From: Pseudomonas fluorescens
Lineage (GTDB): Bacteria > Pseudomonadota > Gammaproteobacteria > Pseudomonadales > Pseudomonadaceae
DNA: 64,000 nucleotides
Direction of reading: 5' to 3'
NCBI RefSeq assembly: GCF_900636825.1
Contig: NZ_LR134318.1
Span: forward strand, 4,263,501-4,327,500
Positions 1 to 8,577 of the stretch are shown here, in pieces; position 1 is the first letter of the stretch, and every line of letters begins with the position of its first letter. The notes beneath the pieces were generated by a model. It searched no databases and was not told the origin of the DNA. It worked only from the letters and a program-made list of their open reading frames with translations. The position numbers were made by a program, and so were the translations under genes.

Positions 1-1
1 G

Positions 2-187
2 CTGCCGCGCGGCACGCACGATTTCAAGAAATTCATTCGCCCGTCCGAGCTCGGCGCCTGGAGCCGCATGGCCGGCCTGACCGTCAAGGACATCATCGGC
101 CTGACCTACAACCCGCTGACCAAGCACTACAAGCTGGCCAACGACGTTGACGTCAACTACATGATCCAGACCCTGCGCGAGGAATAA
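2..187 (+). CDS. ubiG: UbiG, ubiquinone 3-O-methyltransferase (C-terminal end only)
   Basis: The window opens inside this gene, and only the last 61 codons up to the TAA at 185-187 are present. The translated tail ([17 protein letters not shown], then [20 protein letters not shown]) is typical of the UbiG SAM-dependent methyltransferase C-terminus. UbiG performs both O-methylation steps of ubiquinone synthesis in the cytoplasm. The next gene begins four bases after the stop, so the two are probably co-transcribed. The ubiG-mupP-yciK order is the usual one in Pseudomonas. The catalytic Rossmann part is outside the window. Confidence 0.93.
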   Translation: MPRGTHDFKKFIRPSELGAWSRMAGLTVKDIIGLTYNPLTKHYKLANDVDVNYMIQTLREE

Positions 188-191
188 GCCG

Positions 192-863
192 ATGGCCATC
201 AGAGCAGTTCTTTTCGACATGGACGGCACCCTGCTCGACACGGCGCCGGACTTCATTGCCATCTGCCAGGCAATGCGCGCGGATCGTGGCTTGCCGCCGA
301 TCAACGACAGGCACATCCGCGACGAGATTTCCGGCGGCGCCAAAGCCATGGTCGCGGTGACCTTTTCGATGGACCCGGAATCGCCCGGTTTCGAAGCGCT
401 GCGCCTGGAGTTTCTCGAGCGCTACCTGGTCGGCTGCGCCGTCCACAGCAAACTGTTCGACGGCATGGGCGAACTGCTCGCCGACATCGAAAAGGCCAAC
501 CTGATCTGGGGCGTGGTGACCAACAAACCGGTGCGTTTCGCCGAGCCGATCATGCAGCGGCTGGGGTTGGCCGAGCGATCGGCACTGCTGATCTGCCCGG
601 ACCACGTCAAGAACAGCAAACCGGATCCGGAGCCATTGATCCTGGCGTGCAAGACGCTTGATCTGGATCCATCGACGGTGCTGTTTGTCGGCGATGATCT
701 GCGCGATATCGAATCGGGCCGCGACGCCGGCACCAAAACCGCTGCGGTGACCTACGGCTATATTCACCCGGACGACAACCCACGGCATTGGGGTGCGGAC
801 GTGGTGGTGGATCATCCGTCGGAGTTGCGCAAAGTGCTCGATAGCGCGCTTTGCAGCTGCTGA
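192..863 (+). CDS. mupP: MupP, N-acetylmuramic acid 6-phosphate phosphatase (HAD family)
   Basis: The 223-residue protein belongs to the HAD phosphatase superfamily. Motif I is [10 protein letters not shown] with nucleophile Asp9 and acid/base Asp11; motif II is VVTNKP, motif III KNSKPDP, and motif IV GDDLRD. A GAGGA ribosome site precedes ATG 192. HAD proteins in this position after ubiG were first named phosphoglycolate phosphatase. In Pseudomonas this locus was later shown to encode MupP, which dephosphorylates MurNAc-6-P in the peptidoglycan recycling route to UDP-MurNAc that bypasses MurA and affects fosfomycin and beta-lactam tolerance. The assignment rests on family and synteny; the sequence alone cannot exclude a Gph activity. 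Confidence 0.85.
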   Translation: MAIRAVLFDMDGTLLDTAPDFIAICQAMRADRGLPPINDRHIRDEISGGAKAMVAVTFSMDPESPGFEALRLEFLERYLVGCAVHSKLFDGMGELLADIEKANLIWGVVTNKPVRFAEPIMQRLGLAERSALLICPDHVKNSKPDPEPLILACKTLDLDPSTVLFVGDDLRDIESGRDAGTKTAAVTYGYIHPDDNPRHWGADVVVDHPSELRKVLDSALCSC

Positions 864-870
864 TCAAAGT

Positions 871-948
871 CAAAAGATCGTCCGAACGCGGCCCGAGCCT
901 GCGGCAGCTCCTACAGTTGTAGGAGCTGCCGCAGGATGCGATCTTTTA
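871..948. repeat. REPIN, family A, extended variant
   Basis: This is an inverted pair of REP units with the core GTAGGAGCTGCCGCAGG and outer arm GATCTTTT. The left arm carries about 14 extra bases (TCCGAACGCGGCCCG replaces a single C after GATCG), so the two arms differ in length. It lies between mupP and the SDR gene and could form a strong RNA hairpin. Confidence 0.9.
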
Positions 949-973
949 GCTATTAATGGATTATGAGGTTTGT

Positions 974-1714
974 ATGTTTGATTACTCCGCTCGCCCTGAA
1001 TTGCTCAAGGATCGGGTCATTCTGGTCACCGGTGCCGGGCGTGGCATTGGTGCGGCTGCGGCGAAAACCTATGCGGCCCACGGTGCGACTGTGCTGCTGC
1101 TGGGCAAGACCGAAGCCAATCTGACCCAGGTTTATGATGAAATCGAAGCCGCCGGTCATCCCCAGCCAGCAGTGATTCCGTTCAACCTTGAAACCGCCCT
1201 CCCTCATCAATACGACGAACTGGCGGCAATGATCGAGACCGAGTTCGGCCACCTCGACGGCTTGCTGCACAACGCTTCGATCATTGGCCCGCGCACGCCG
1301 ATCGAGCAACTGTCCGGCGAAAACTTCATGCGCGTCATGCAGGTCAACGTCAACGCGATGTTCATGCTGACCAGCACGCTGCTGCCGCTGCTGAAGCTGT
1401 CGCAGGATGCTTCGGTGGTATTCACCTCCAGCAGCGTCGGGCGCAAGGGTCGGGCTTACTGGGGCGCCTATGGCGTATCGAAGTTCGCCACCGAAGGTTT
1501 GATGCAAACGCTGGCCGACGAAGTCGAGGGCGTAGCGCCGGTCCGCTCCAACAGCATCAACCCGGGCGGCACGCGCACCAGCATGCGCGCGCAGGCCTAT
1601 CCGGGGGAAAACCCGCTGAATAACCCGACGCCCGAGGAGATCATGCCGGTCTACCTTTACCTGATGGGCCCGGACAGCACCGGCATCAACGGCCAGGCAT
1701 TCAACGCGCAATAG
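974..1714 (+). CDS. YciK-type short-chain dehydrogenase
   Basis: This is a classical SDR of 246 residues when started at ATG 974. An upstream in-frame ATG at 956 exists, but MFDYSARPELLKDR is the start common to Pseudomonas YciK proteins, and an AGG lies a suitable distance before 974. The cofactor motif GAGRGIG and the catalytic YGVSK motif (Tyr-x3-Lys) after a Ser-rich FTSSSVG strand are all present, so it should be an active NAD(P)-dependent oxidoreductase. It follows mupP after a REPIN. The substrate is unknown, and E. coli YciK has no settled role either. Confidence 0.85.
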   Translation: MFDYSARPELLKDRVILVTGAGRGIGAAAAKTYAAHGATVLLLGKTEANLTQVYDEIEAAGHPQPAVIPFNLETALPHQYDELAAMIETEFGHLDGLLHNASIIGPRTPIEQLSGENFMRVMQVNVNAMFMLTSTLLPLLKLSQDASVVFTSSSVGRKGRAYWGAYGVSKFATEGLMQTLADEVEGVAPVRSNSINPGGTRTSMRAQAYPGENPLNNPTPEEIMPVYLYLMGPDSTGINGQAFNAQ

Positions 1715-1735
1715 CTGCCATACGTCGCTTTTGTT

Positions 1736-1768
1736 GCCGCGGCAGATTCCTGCCGCGGCGCGTCTTTG
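1736..1768 (+). terminator. Intrinsic terminator after the yciK-type gene
   Basis: GCCGCGGCAG and CTGCCGCGGC form a perfect 10-bp stem around an ATTC loop, starting 22 bases after the SDR stop. The following T content is modest (GCGTCTTT), so termination may be partial. Confidence 0.6.
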
Positions 1769-2076
1769 CCGCTTGCAGGCAACCTAAGTTAGTCAATTTC
1801 CCAGCACTCGTCATCGCGGAAACCTTCCAAGCCTTTGATTCACAAAGGTTTAAATAAAAACGAACTGAATAGCATGACTTTCGCTCTAAATTTCCTCGAA
1901 GCATGCCGTGTGAAGGCAATGGGGCAAGACCGGTTTCGATAGCTTACTTATCGTCAGCCGGCAGACTAGACTTACGCCAAACGTCCTACGGGACTGATGG
2001 ATCAGTATGACGCGCAGCCCATAGCCGCTCTCACCCAGCCTGTAAGACAGACTTACTGCTTAGGGGCTCACGCCAT
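1769..2076 (+). other. Intergenic region upstream of the diguanylate cyclase gene
   Basis: No convincing gene is present in about 300 bp. The region is AT-richer around 1830-1880, where a promoter for the next gene could lie, but I cannot assign -35/-10 elements. At 2041-2057 there is an inverted repeat TGTAAG-N5-CTTACT that resembles a GacA box with a spacer one base too short. Confidence 0.4.
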
Positions 2077-3003
2077 ATGAAATCACCCTCCCAGACCAAT
2101 GCAATTGACTTTGACAGTGCCAAATTGCAACGCCTGGGCTTTGGTCGACTGCCTCCGCTGCTGGAGCGACCGACCAGCCTGGCGCAACTGCGCCAGCAAA
2201 TGAGCCTGCAACTGCAGACCAGCCTTGAACCGCAACGTATCCTCGGCCTGTTTTTCCGCGAAGTTCAGCGCCTGGTGCCGCTCGATGCGCTGAGCTATGT
2301 GCACAAGGGCAGCGAGTTGCGCCTGGAGTTCGGCACCCGCGGCCACCACTCGATCAGCTATACCCTGAGCCACGAAGGCGAGCATATGGGCGAAGTGGTG
2401 TTTCGCCGCAATCAGCGCTTCAGTGATCAGGAGCAAGGCCATCTGGAATCGCTGCTGTCTTCTTTGCTGTATCCGATGCGCAATGCCCTGCTCTATCGCG
2501 AGGCGACACAAAGCGCCCTGCGCGATCCGCTGACCGGTGCCGGCAACCGCATTGCCATGGAGCAGACGCTGCAACGCGAAATCGATATGTCCCGTCGCCA
2601 CCAGCAGCCGTTATCGTTGTTGATGCTCGACATCGACCACTTCAAACGGGTCAACGATAGCCATGGTCACGGCGCCGGCGATGACGTGCTCAAGGCGATG
2701 GCCGCCACCATCAAGGCGCAGTTGCGCAATGTCGATATGGTGTTCCGCTACGGCGGCGAAGAGTTTTTGATTCTGCTGTCCAACACCAACCGCGACGCCG
2801 CAGCCATGGTCGGCGAGCGGCTGCGCTACGCGACCCAGGCCGCCGAATATTATGCGGATGGCAAGTTGATCGAGCTAACGGTCAGCCTCGGCTGTTCGAC
2901 GCTGTTGCCGGGTGAATCGGCCGACAGCCTGCTACGTCGCGCCGACAACGCCTTGTATGTCGCCAAGCGTGAAGGCCGGAACCGGTTGACGATGGCGGGC
3001 TAG
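2077..3003 (+). CDS. Diguanylate cyclase (GGDEF protein, intact active and inhibitory sites)
   Basis: The protein has 308 residues. The first 140 or so form a sensory region without predicted membrane segments (VPLDALSYVHKG, possibly GAF-like). A GGDEF domain follows, with DPLTGAGNR, DIDHFKRVND and the catalytic GGEEF near residue 226. RNVD five residues before GGEEF is an RxxD inhibitory I-site, so it should make c-di-GMP from two GTP and be feedback-inhibited. The ribosome site is weak (AGGGG about 10 bases before ATG). Synteny matches the uncharacterised GGDEF gene PA3177 of P. aeruginosa. The input signal is unknown. Confidence 0.88.
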   Translation: MKSPSQTNAIDFDSAKLQRLGFGRLPPLLERPTSLAQLRQQMSLQLQTSLEPQRILGLFFREVQRLVPLDALSYVHKGSELRLEFGTRGHHSISYTLSHEGEHMGEVVFRRNQRFSDQEQGHLESLLSSLLYPMRNALLYREATQSALRDPLTGAGNRIAMEQTLQREIDMSRRHQQPLSLLMLDIDHFKRVNDSHGHGAGDDVLKAMAATIKAQLRNVDMVFRYGGEEFLILLSNTNRDAAAMVGERLRYATQAAEYYADGKLIELTVSLGCSTLLPGESADSLLRRADNALYVAKREGRNRLTMAG

Positions 3004-3027
3004 GTTTTTCACCCGACACAAAACGCT

Positions 3028-3114
3028 GCAGGAGTGAGCCTGCTCGCGATGACGATCTGACCTTCAACGATGAGTTGACGGATAGGCCGCTTTCGCGAGC
3101 AGGCTCACTCCTGC
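3028..3114. repeat. REPIN, family C
   Basis: Two inverted copies of GCAGGAGTGAGCCTGCTCGCGA are separated by about 43 bases. The element lies between convergent genes (diguanylate cyclase and undA) and may act as a bidirectional 3'-end hairpin. Confidence 0.9.
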
Positions 3115-3137
3115 ATTTTACGCGGTGTGCGAGTACA

Positions 3138-3932
3138 TCAGCTCTCGACTACTGCCCTGCGCTCTCGGCTGACCAGCAGACGCTCTGAACCTTCAAGCTG
3201 CATGCAGCGCTCCAGAAACAGGAACATATAGTCATAGCTTTTGCAGATGGCCTGGCGCAGTTCGGCCTGCAATGCCAGGCTCGGATTCATCCCGGCCAAT
3301 GTGCAGATGATTTCGAGCGCTTCCCATGGATGGGCGTCATCGTACTGGGCATGCATTTTCAACCATTTCATTGCACGCTTGCGGTCCTCCTCTGGAAACG
3401 CCGCAGCATAGACGCCCGTGGAACAGACGACCGCTGACCACTCCCCGGTCGCGCCTTCGATCGCATAGTTGGTCGCGGCAATGGCGACAATCAGCGAATC
3501 GGCAGAACTGGTGTGCCAGCACCAGTGACTCAGCGCGTGCAACTCAGGCGGCACTTGCTGAGCCTGAAGGTCTTCCAGGCTTACACCGTGCGCTCGGCTC
3601 CAATGCACCCAATAATCAGCATGATTGAGTTCGACGCGGATGTTACGCATCAGCCAGCGTCGCGCCATGTCTTCGCCCGGGTGACGGGCAAACCGCGTCT
3701 TGGTGAGATTCTGCGCCATGTACAACGCAAACTGCTCAACGACCGGCCAACCCCCGATCAGGTACTGACGCATGGTCTTGGCACTGAGCTTGTTATCACG
3801 CATGCGCAAGTAAAGTTCATGTTCGACAACCCGGCGCTTGCTCTCGCTGCAATCCTGAATGAGCTGTTGTGCCCAGCCAGGATAACTTGCAGCTTCCATG
3901 AGGGGTCCGGTTCGATTGAATGTGTCGATCAC
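3138..3932 (-). CDS. undA: UndA, medium-chain fatty acid decarboxylase forming 1-undecene
   Basis: The 264-residue protein is a TenA/heme-oxygenase-like helical non-heme iron enzyme. From memory it is nearly identical to P. protegens Pf-5 UndA, for example GGWPVVEQFALYMAQNLTK and RNIRVELNHADYWVHW. The ligands reported for UndA fall at the same numbers here: Glu101, His104 and His194, with Glu159 and Asp198 available for a second iron. UndA uses O2 to turn lauric and similar C10-C14 acids into terminal alkenes such as the volatile 1-undecene. The start is GTG at 3932 with an AGGAG site eight bases upstream. It lies alone between two c-di-GMP genes with REP elements at its 3' side. Confidence 0.88.
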   Translation of the reverse strand: MIDTFNRTGPLMEAASYPGWAQQLIQDCSESKRRVVEHELYLRMRDNKLSAKTMRQYLIGGWPVVEQFALYMAQNLTKTRFARHPGEDMARRWLMRNIRVELNHADYWVHWSRAHGVSLEDLQAQQVPPELHALSHWCWHTSSADSLIVAIAATNYAIEGATGEWSAVVCSTGVYAAAFPEEDRKRAMKWLKMHAQYDDAHPWEALEIICTLAGMNPSLALQAELRQAICKSYDYMFLFLERCMQLEGSERLLVSRERRAVVES

Positions 3933-3978
3933 TGTTCGGCTCCTTTTGATTTGTGATTATAAGGATCGGCTGGAGATT

Positions 3979-6438
3979 TCAACGGAACGTGCCAGGCGCT
4001 TTGAATAACAGCGGCTGCGGTCTGGCGGGGCGACTTTGCAAACTGTCACAGGTAAACAACTGCGGACGTTCTATGACATAACCCTGAGCGAAGTCCACGC
4101 CAATTTCAAGCAAGGCCTGCTCGATCTGAGTTGTTTCAACGAACTCCGCAATTGTCTGCTTACCCATGACATGCCCGATGTGATTGATCACTTCGACCAT
4201 TGCGCGGTTAATCGGGTCGTCCAGCATGTCCTTAACGAAACTCCCGTCGATCTTCAGGAAGTCTACAGGTAAATGTTTCAGATAAGCGAATGAAGACATT
4301 CCGGCACAAAAGTCATCTAAGGAGAAATAGCACCCTAACCCTTTGAGTTCATTAATAAATCTAATTGCGCTGCCCAGATTTGAAATTGCACTGGTTTCTG
4401 TAATTTCAAAACAAATCATTTCAGGCGGAATTGCGTAGTTAACAAACTGCTCTCGCAGGAAGTGCAAAAACGCGTCATCTCCTATAGTAATGCCTGACAG
4501 ATTAATCGCACACATTGCCAAAGGCTCATCATGTTCCTGGGCAATACATTGAGCAATTACCTTAAATACGTTTTGCACTACCCAACGATCCAACTGACTC
4601 ATCAAACCATAACGTTCGGCCGCCGGGATAAAGCTGTCAGGCAAAATCATCCGACCGGCTTCATCATGTAAGCGCAACAAAATCTCGATGTGCGCACCTT
4701 TACCGGCCTGAGGTTTGAGAGGAGCAATCTCTTGGGCGTACAGACAAAAGCGGTCTTCTTCCAGCGCCATATGCAGGCGCTGCACCCACGCCATTTCGCC
4801 AAAACGCAGGGACAATTCGGAGTCATCGGCGTGATACACCTGCACGCGGTTGCGCCCTTTCTCTTTGGCCATGTAGCAGGCCATGTCGGCGGCGCGCAGT
4901 GAGGCTTCGAGGGTCGTCGGGGTCTGGGCAATGTGGACCAGACCGATGCTGACAGTGGTCAGGAACGGCCGTCCCTTCCACACAAAGTGGAGGTTTTGCA
5001 CCGTCTGCCGCAAGCTCTCGGCGATCTTTTCCGCCGCCTCCAGCGAGCAGTTCTCCAGCAAGATGCCGAACTCGTCACCGCCCAGCCGCGCCAGGGTGTC
5101 ACCCTCACGCAAACCTGATTGCAGCAACGTGCAGATATGCCGCAACAACTCATCGCCCGCCGCATGGCCGCAGGTGTCGTTGACCAGTTTGAATTGATCC
5201 AGATCGAGGAACATCAACGCGTGCCGACCGGCCTGGCGTGTCAGATTGTGCAACGCCTGCTCCAGGCGATATTCGAACTCGCGCCGGTTGGCCAGCCCGG
5301 TCAATGCATCGTGGGTGGCCTGCCACGACAGATTGGCGATGTACTGACGTTCCTGCGTCATGTCATGCAGCACCAGCACCGTGCCGCTGACCTTGCCAGC
5401 ATTGCGGATCGGCGCACCGACCAGGGTCACCGACACCGTGCTGCCATCCAGACGCTGGATCAACTTTGAATGCTCGCTGCCACCGCTGAGCTTGCCGCTG
5501 AGAATATGCTCGATCAGGGTCAGGCCTTCCGCCTGGGCATTGTCGTCCAGCAAGTTGAACAGCGAAGCCAGCGGCAGACCGGCGGCCTGCTCGGCCTTCC
5601 AGTGCGTCATGGCTTCGGCGGCAGGGTTCATATAGTCGATCGCGCCGTTGACGTCGGTGGTGATGACCCCGTCGCCGATTGATTGCAGCGTCACGTGCGC
5701 GCGATCCTTTTCCAGTTGCAGCGCCTCGGCAAAGGCGTGGCGCTGCTTGAGCAGTTTGTGGGTACGCAGCAGGGCCAGCATGATCAACCCCAGCGCCGTT
5801 GCCAGGTTTGTGAACAGCAACAGCCGCATGATCATGCGCGAGCCTTCGCCCAGCGCATCGCTGAAGGCTTTCGCTGCAGGCGTCACGCCGTCATTGATGG
5901 CGAAGATGCGCGCCTTCCAGTGGCGAATATCAGCGTCCGTGGCAACATTCCCGACAATGTTGCGATGCATTTCCTGCGCTACCGCGTCCAGCTCGACCAG
6001 GTAAGCATCGCCCAGCGTCCAGCGATCGATGGCCGTCTCCAGATAACTGAAATGACGGAAATTCAAATACAACCAGATCAGGCTGGAGACATCGTCTGGA
6101 TGGTTTCCACCTTTGAGAATGCCCTCTCGTGCAGCCGGGAGATCAGGCGGCTGGCGATCCAGCGCCAACCGCAACTGGTGCCCGCCTTGCGGCACCGCAA
6201 TCGCGTCCGTGTACTTGTGAAAAATAGCTTCGTCGCGACTGTCGGCATACAGGTTCAGGTAGTAGATCGCGTCTTTCTGGCCTTTGGACCAGAGGCTCTC
6301 GCCTGCGACATAGCCGCGCACGGCCGAGAGCACATAAAGACTGACCCCTCCCAATATGGCCTGAAACACCACGACGGCAATAAATGGCCAGACGATGCCC
6401 AACAACCGTGGGGTCCCCAGAGTCCGCTTTTGATTCAT
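3979..6438 (-). CDS. rbdA: RbdA-type membrane PAS-GGDEF-EAL protein
   Basis: The protein has 819 residues. A membrane segment at about 12-35 and a second at about 205-225 bracket a periplasmic sensor region, followed by PAS (about 240-365), GGDEF and EAL domains. The cyclase motif is intact (LGGDEF near 454) with an REGD I-site. The phosphodiesterase domain has EILLRL near 583 in place of EAL(L), which is a tolerated variant, plus NLSG, EITET, DDFCAG and QGY, so it is probably active. Length, architecture and the adjoining ABC exporter match P. aeruginosa PA0861/PA0860. RbdA there degrades c-di-GMP, is stimulated by GTP and promotes biofilm dispersal. An AAGGA site precedes the ATG. Confidence 0.8.
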   Translation of the reverse strand: MNQKRTLGTPRLLGIVWPFIAVVVFQAILGGVSLYVLSAVRGYVAGESLWSKGQKDAIYYLNLYADSRDEAIFHKYTDAIAVPQGGHQLRLALDRQPPDLPAAREGILKGGNHPDDVSSLIWLYLNFRHFSYLETAIDRWTLGDAYLVELDAVAQEMHRNIVGNVATDADIRHWKARIFAINDGVTPAAKAFSDALGEGSRMIMRLLLFTNLATALGLIMLALLRTHKLLKQRHAFAEALQLEKDRAHVTLQSIGDGVITTDVNGAIDYMNPAAEAMTHWKAEQAAGLPLASLFNLLDDNAQAEGLTLIEHILSGKLSGGSEHSKLIQRLDGSTVSVTLVGAPIRNAGKVSGTVLVLHDMTQERQYIANLSWQATHDALTGLANRREFEYRLEQALHNLTRQAGRHALMFLDLDQFKLVNDTCGHAAGDELLRHICTLLQSGLREGDTLARLGGDEFGILLENCSLEAAEKIAESLRQTVQNLHFVWKGRPFLTTVSIGLVHIAQTPTTLEASLRAADMACYMAKEKGRNRVQVYHADDSELSLRFGEMAWVQRLHMALEEDRFCLYAQEIAPLKPQAGKGAHIEILLRLHDEAGRMILPDSFIPAAERYGLMSQLDRWVVQNVFKVIAQCIAQEHDEPLAMCAINLSGITIGDDAFLHFLREQFVNYAIPPEMICFEITETSAISNLGSAIRFINELKGLGCYFSLDDFCAGMSSFAYLKHLPVDFLKIDGSFVKDMLDDPINRAMVEVINHIGHVMGKQTIAEFVETTQIEQALLEIGVDFAQGYVIERPQLFTCDSLQSRPARPQPLLFKAPGTFR

Positions 6439-6598
6439 GAGATTCCTTGGTAAGCACTGCCCGCTCGTCTTCCGGACGAAATCGCTAAGACGAGACTAGG
6501 TGGGGTTGCCACTCTAGGCAAGCGACGTTATCTCGATGGCGTGATCTACCGCCCGGATCAACTGTGGTTTGTCATTCATCCCGCAAAGAGATGAAATC
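6439..6598. other. Promoter region of rbdA
   Basis: This is the upstream part of a 312-bp gap between the divergent start of rbdA and the convergent 3' end of the ABC exporter. It must hold the rbdA promoter, which I cannot place with confidence. No repeats or RNA gene were seen. Confidence 0.4.
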
Positions 6599-6775
6599 AT
6601 GCAATCGGACCCCTCATCGACTCCAAAGGTCATTTCAAAACCTGAGCCGCCGCAAGCCTCAATTCATCAAGCGCTATCGGACGAATTTGATCTCCTGGCC
6701 GGTCTTTGGATGCGCAGGGTGCAGAACTGGGGAAGTTTTTTGGAGATGAGCTACAACCGCTGCAAATGCCCATAA
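6599..6775 (+). CDS. Possible 58-residue small ORF, doubtful
   Basis: ATG 6599 follows an AAAGAG stretch, and the frame stays open for 58 codons (MQSDPSSTPKVISKPEPPQA at its N-terminus). It runs 25 bases into the 3' end of the ABC exporter on the other strand. Codon use is not strongly Pseudomonas-like and I recognise no family. It is listed because the gap otherwise holds no gene on this strand. Confidence 0.22.
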   Translation: MQSDPSSTPKVISKPEPPQASIHQALSDEFDLLAGLWMRRVQNWGSFLEMSYNRCKCP

Positions 6776-8577
6776 AGCTTGGCGTACAAGCCACCATCAG
6801 CGATGAGTTGCTGATGGTCGCCATCCTCGGCCACTTGTCCGCCATCAAACACCAGCACCCGATCGGCTTGCTTCACCGCTGACAAGCGGTGGGCAATGAT
6901 CAGGGTGGTGCGGCCGTTGAGAAAGCGCGCCATGGCCTGGTGCAGGTTGTACTCGGTGGCGGCGTCCAGGGCCGATGTGGCTTCGTCGAGGATTACCACT
7001 TTCGGCTCGGCCAGGATCATTCGCGCTATCGCCAGGCGTTGGCGTTGCCCGCCGGACAAACGCACACCGGAACGGCCGACGATACTGTCGAGGCCGTCCG
7101 GCAGTGCACGTATCGCCGGCTCCAGCTGAGCAATCTCCAGCGCTTGCCAACAGGCTTCGTCGCTGCGCATGCGGCCCATGGTCAGATTCGCGCGCACGGT
7201 GTCGTTGAACAACGCCGGATGTTGCAAGACCACGGCAACGTTTTCCCGGACCGTTTCCAGGCCGATCTCCTGTTGCGTCGAACCGCCGAAGCGGATGGTT
7301 CCGGACAATGGCGTGTACAGCCCGAGCAGCAACTGCACGAGGGTGCTTTTACCGCCACCACTGGCACCGACAATCGCGACTTTTTCACCGGGCGCGATGG
7401 ACAGATCGAGCTGATCCAGCACCAGTTCATCGCCGTAACCGAAGCTCAGGCCCTGAATCTGAATACCGACGGTGTCACGGCCCTTGAACGGATCGACCCC
7501 GCCGGGATACCGCGGCTCATCGGCCCGCGCCAGCAATTCGTTGATCCGCGACAGGGCACCGCCGGCAGCGTAATAGGCGTATTGCAGGTTCAGCAGTTGT
7601 TCCACCGGCCCGATCATGAACCACAGGTAGCTGAACACCGCGAGCATCTGGCCGATCGACAGATCCGAGAACAGCACCGTGAGCATGGCCGCCGCGCGAA
7701 AAATGTCGATGCCGAATTGGAACAGCAGACCGCTGGCGCGGTTGGAGGCGTCGGTTTTCCACTGCGAATTGATCGCATAGTTACGCACTTCCTGGGCACG
7801 CAAGCCGAGGCGTCCAAGGAAATAGCCCTGGCGATTGCCGGCGCGCACTTCCTGAATCGCATCCAGAGTTTCGCTCAGCGCCTGAGTGAATCGCGACGTG
7901 CTGTCGTTCTCGAGTTTCTTCAGATGCTTGACGCGTTTGCCCAGTTGCACCGTGGCGTAGATCACCAGCGGATTGAACAGCAGAATCAGCAGCGCCAGTT
8001 TCCAGTGCATCCACATCAGAATGCTGGCGGTGCCGACCAGCGTGAGCATCGCCACGAGGAAGCGGCTGAGGGTTTCGCCGACAAATTTGTCGAGTGTATC
8101 CAGATCGGTGACCAGATGCGTAGTCACCGTGCCGCTGCCGAGGCTTTCGTATTCTCCCAGGGAAATCCGCTTGAGCCGTTCGATCAGACGCACGCGAATG
8201 CGATAGACGATGTCCTTGGCCAGCCGTGCGAACAGCCGCGACTGCAACACGCCAAAGCACAAAGCGCTGCAACGCAAGGTCAGCGTGACCACCAGCATCA
8301 AACCGATGTAACCCGCCGCTTGCTGCCACATGCTCGGCAGAAAGTGATTCATGACCTTCAGCGCGGCATCACCGTGGCCAAGCAAGACTTCGTCGACCAG
8401 CAACGGCAGCAGCAACGGAATCGGCACGCTGCACAGCGTCGCCAGCACGGCCACGCCGTTGGCGATCCACAGGGATTTTTTGTGATGAAGTGCCAGTCGC
8501 CGGACTTCAGCCCAGCTCAGCCGGTCGACACGCTTTACGGCTGGCGTGTCATCGGCCCGGTCAGACACAGGCCGCAC
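6751..8577 (-). CDS. ABC exporter, fused membrane and ATPase domains (MsbA/multidrug type)
   Basis: The 608-residue half-transporter should act as a homodimer in the inner membrane. Six transmembrane helices occupy about residues 35-330. The nucleotide-binding domain has Walker A GASGGGKST near 405, signature LSGGQRQR near 505, Walker B VVILDEATSALD near 525 and the switch histidine in IIAHRLS. The substrate cannot be told; relatives export lipids, drugs or peptides. The gene corresponds to PA0860 beside rbdA. GTG 8577 sits one base after a GGAG, so the in-frame GTG at 8568 with a better spacing is an equally good start. It overlaps the end of the DsbA-like gene upstream and may be translationally coupled to it. 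Confidence 0.85.
   Translation of the reverse strand: MRPVSDRADDTPAVKRVDRLSWAEVRRLALHHKKSLWIANGVAVLATLCSVPIPLLLPLLVDEVLLGHGDAALKVMNHFLPSMWQQAAGYIGLMLVVTLTLRCSALCFGVLQSRLFARLAKDIVYRIRVRLIERLKRISLGEYESLGSGTVTTHLVTDLDTLDKFVGETLSRFLVAMLTLVGTASILMWMHWKLALLILLFNPLVIYATVQLGKRVKHLKKLENDSTSRFTQALSETLDAIQEVRAGNRQGYFLGRLGLRAQEVRNYAINSQWKTDASNRASGLLFQFGIDIFRAAAMLTVLFSDLSIGQMLAVFSYLWFMIGPVEQLLNLQYAYYAAGGALSRINELLARADEPRYPGGVDPFKGRDTVGIQIQGLSFGYGDELVLDQLDLSIAPGEKVAIVGASGGGKSTLVQLLLGLYTPLSGTIRFGGSTQQEIGLETVRENVAVVLQHPALFNDTVRANLTMGRMRSDEACWQALEIAQLEPAIRALPDGLDSIVGRSGVRLSGGQRQRLAIARMILAEPKVVILDEATSALDAATEYNLHQAMARFLNGRTTLIIAHRLSAVKQADRVLVFDGGQVAEDGDHQQLIADGGLYAKLYGHLQRL

Noticed and set aside
1701-1919. Minus-strand open frame of 72 codons in the gap after the yciK-type gene
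   Set aside because: It overlaps the 3' end of the SDR gene and the terminator, has no ribosome site and no recognisable sequence.
2041-2057. GacA-box-like inverted repeat TGTAAG-N5-CTTACT upstream of the diguanylate cyclase
   Set aside because: The consensus needs a 6-base spacer and CTTACA; here the spacer is 5 and the last base differs. It is also only about 20 bp from the start codon and no Rsm-type RNA with GGA loops follows.
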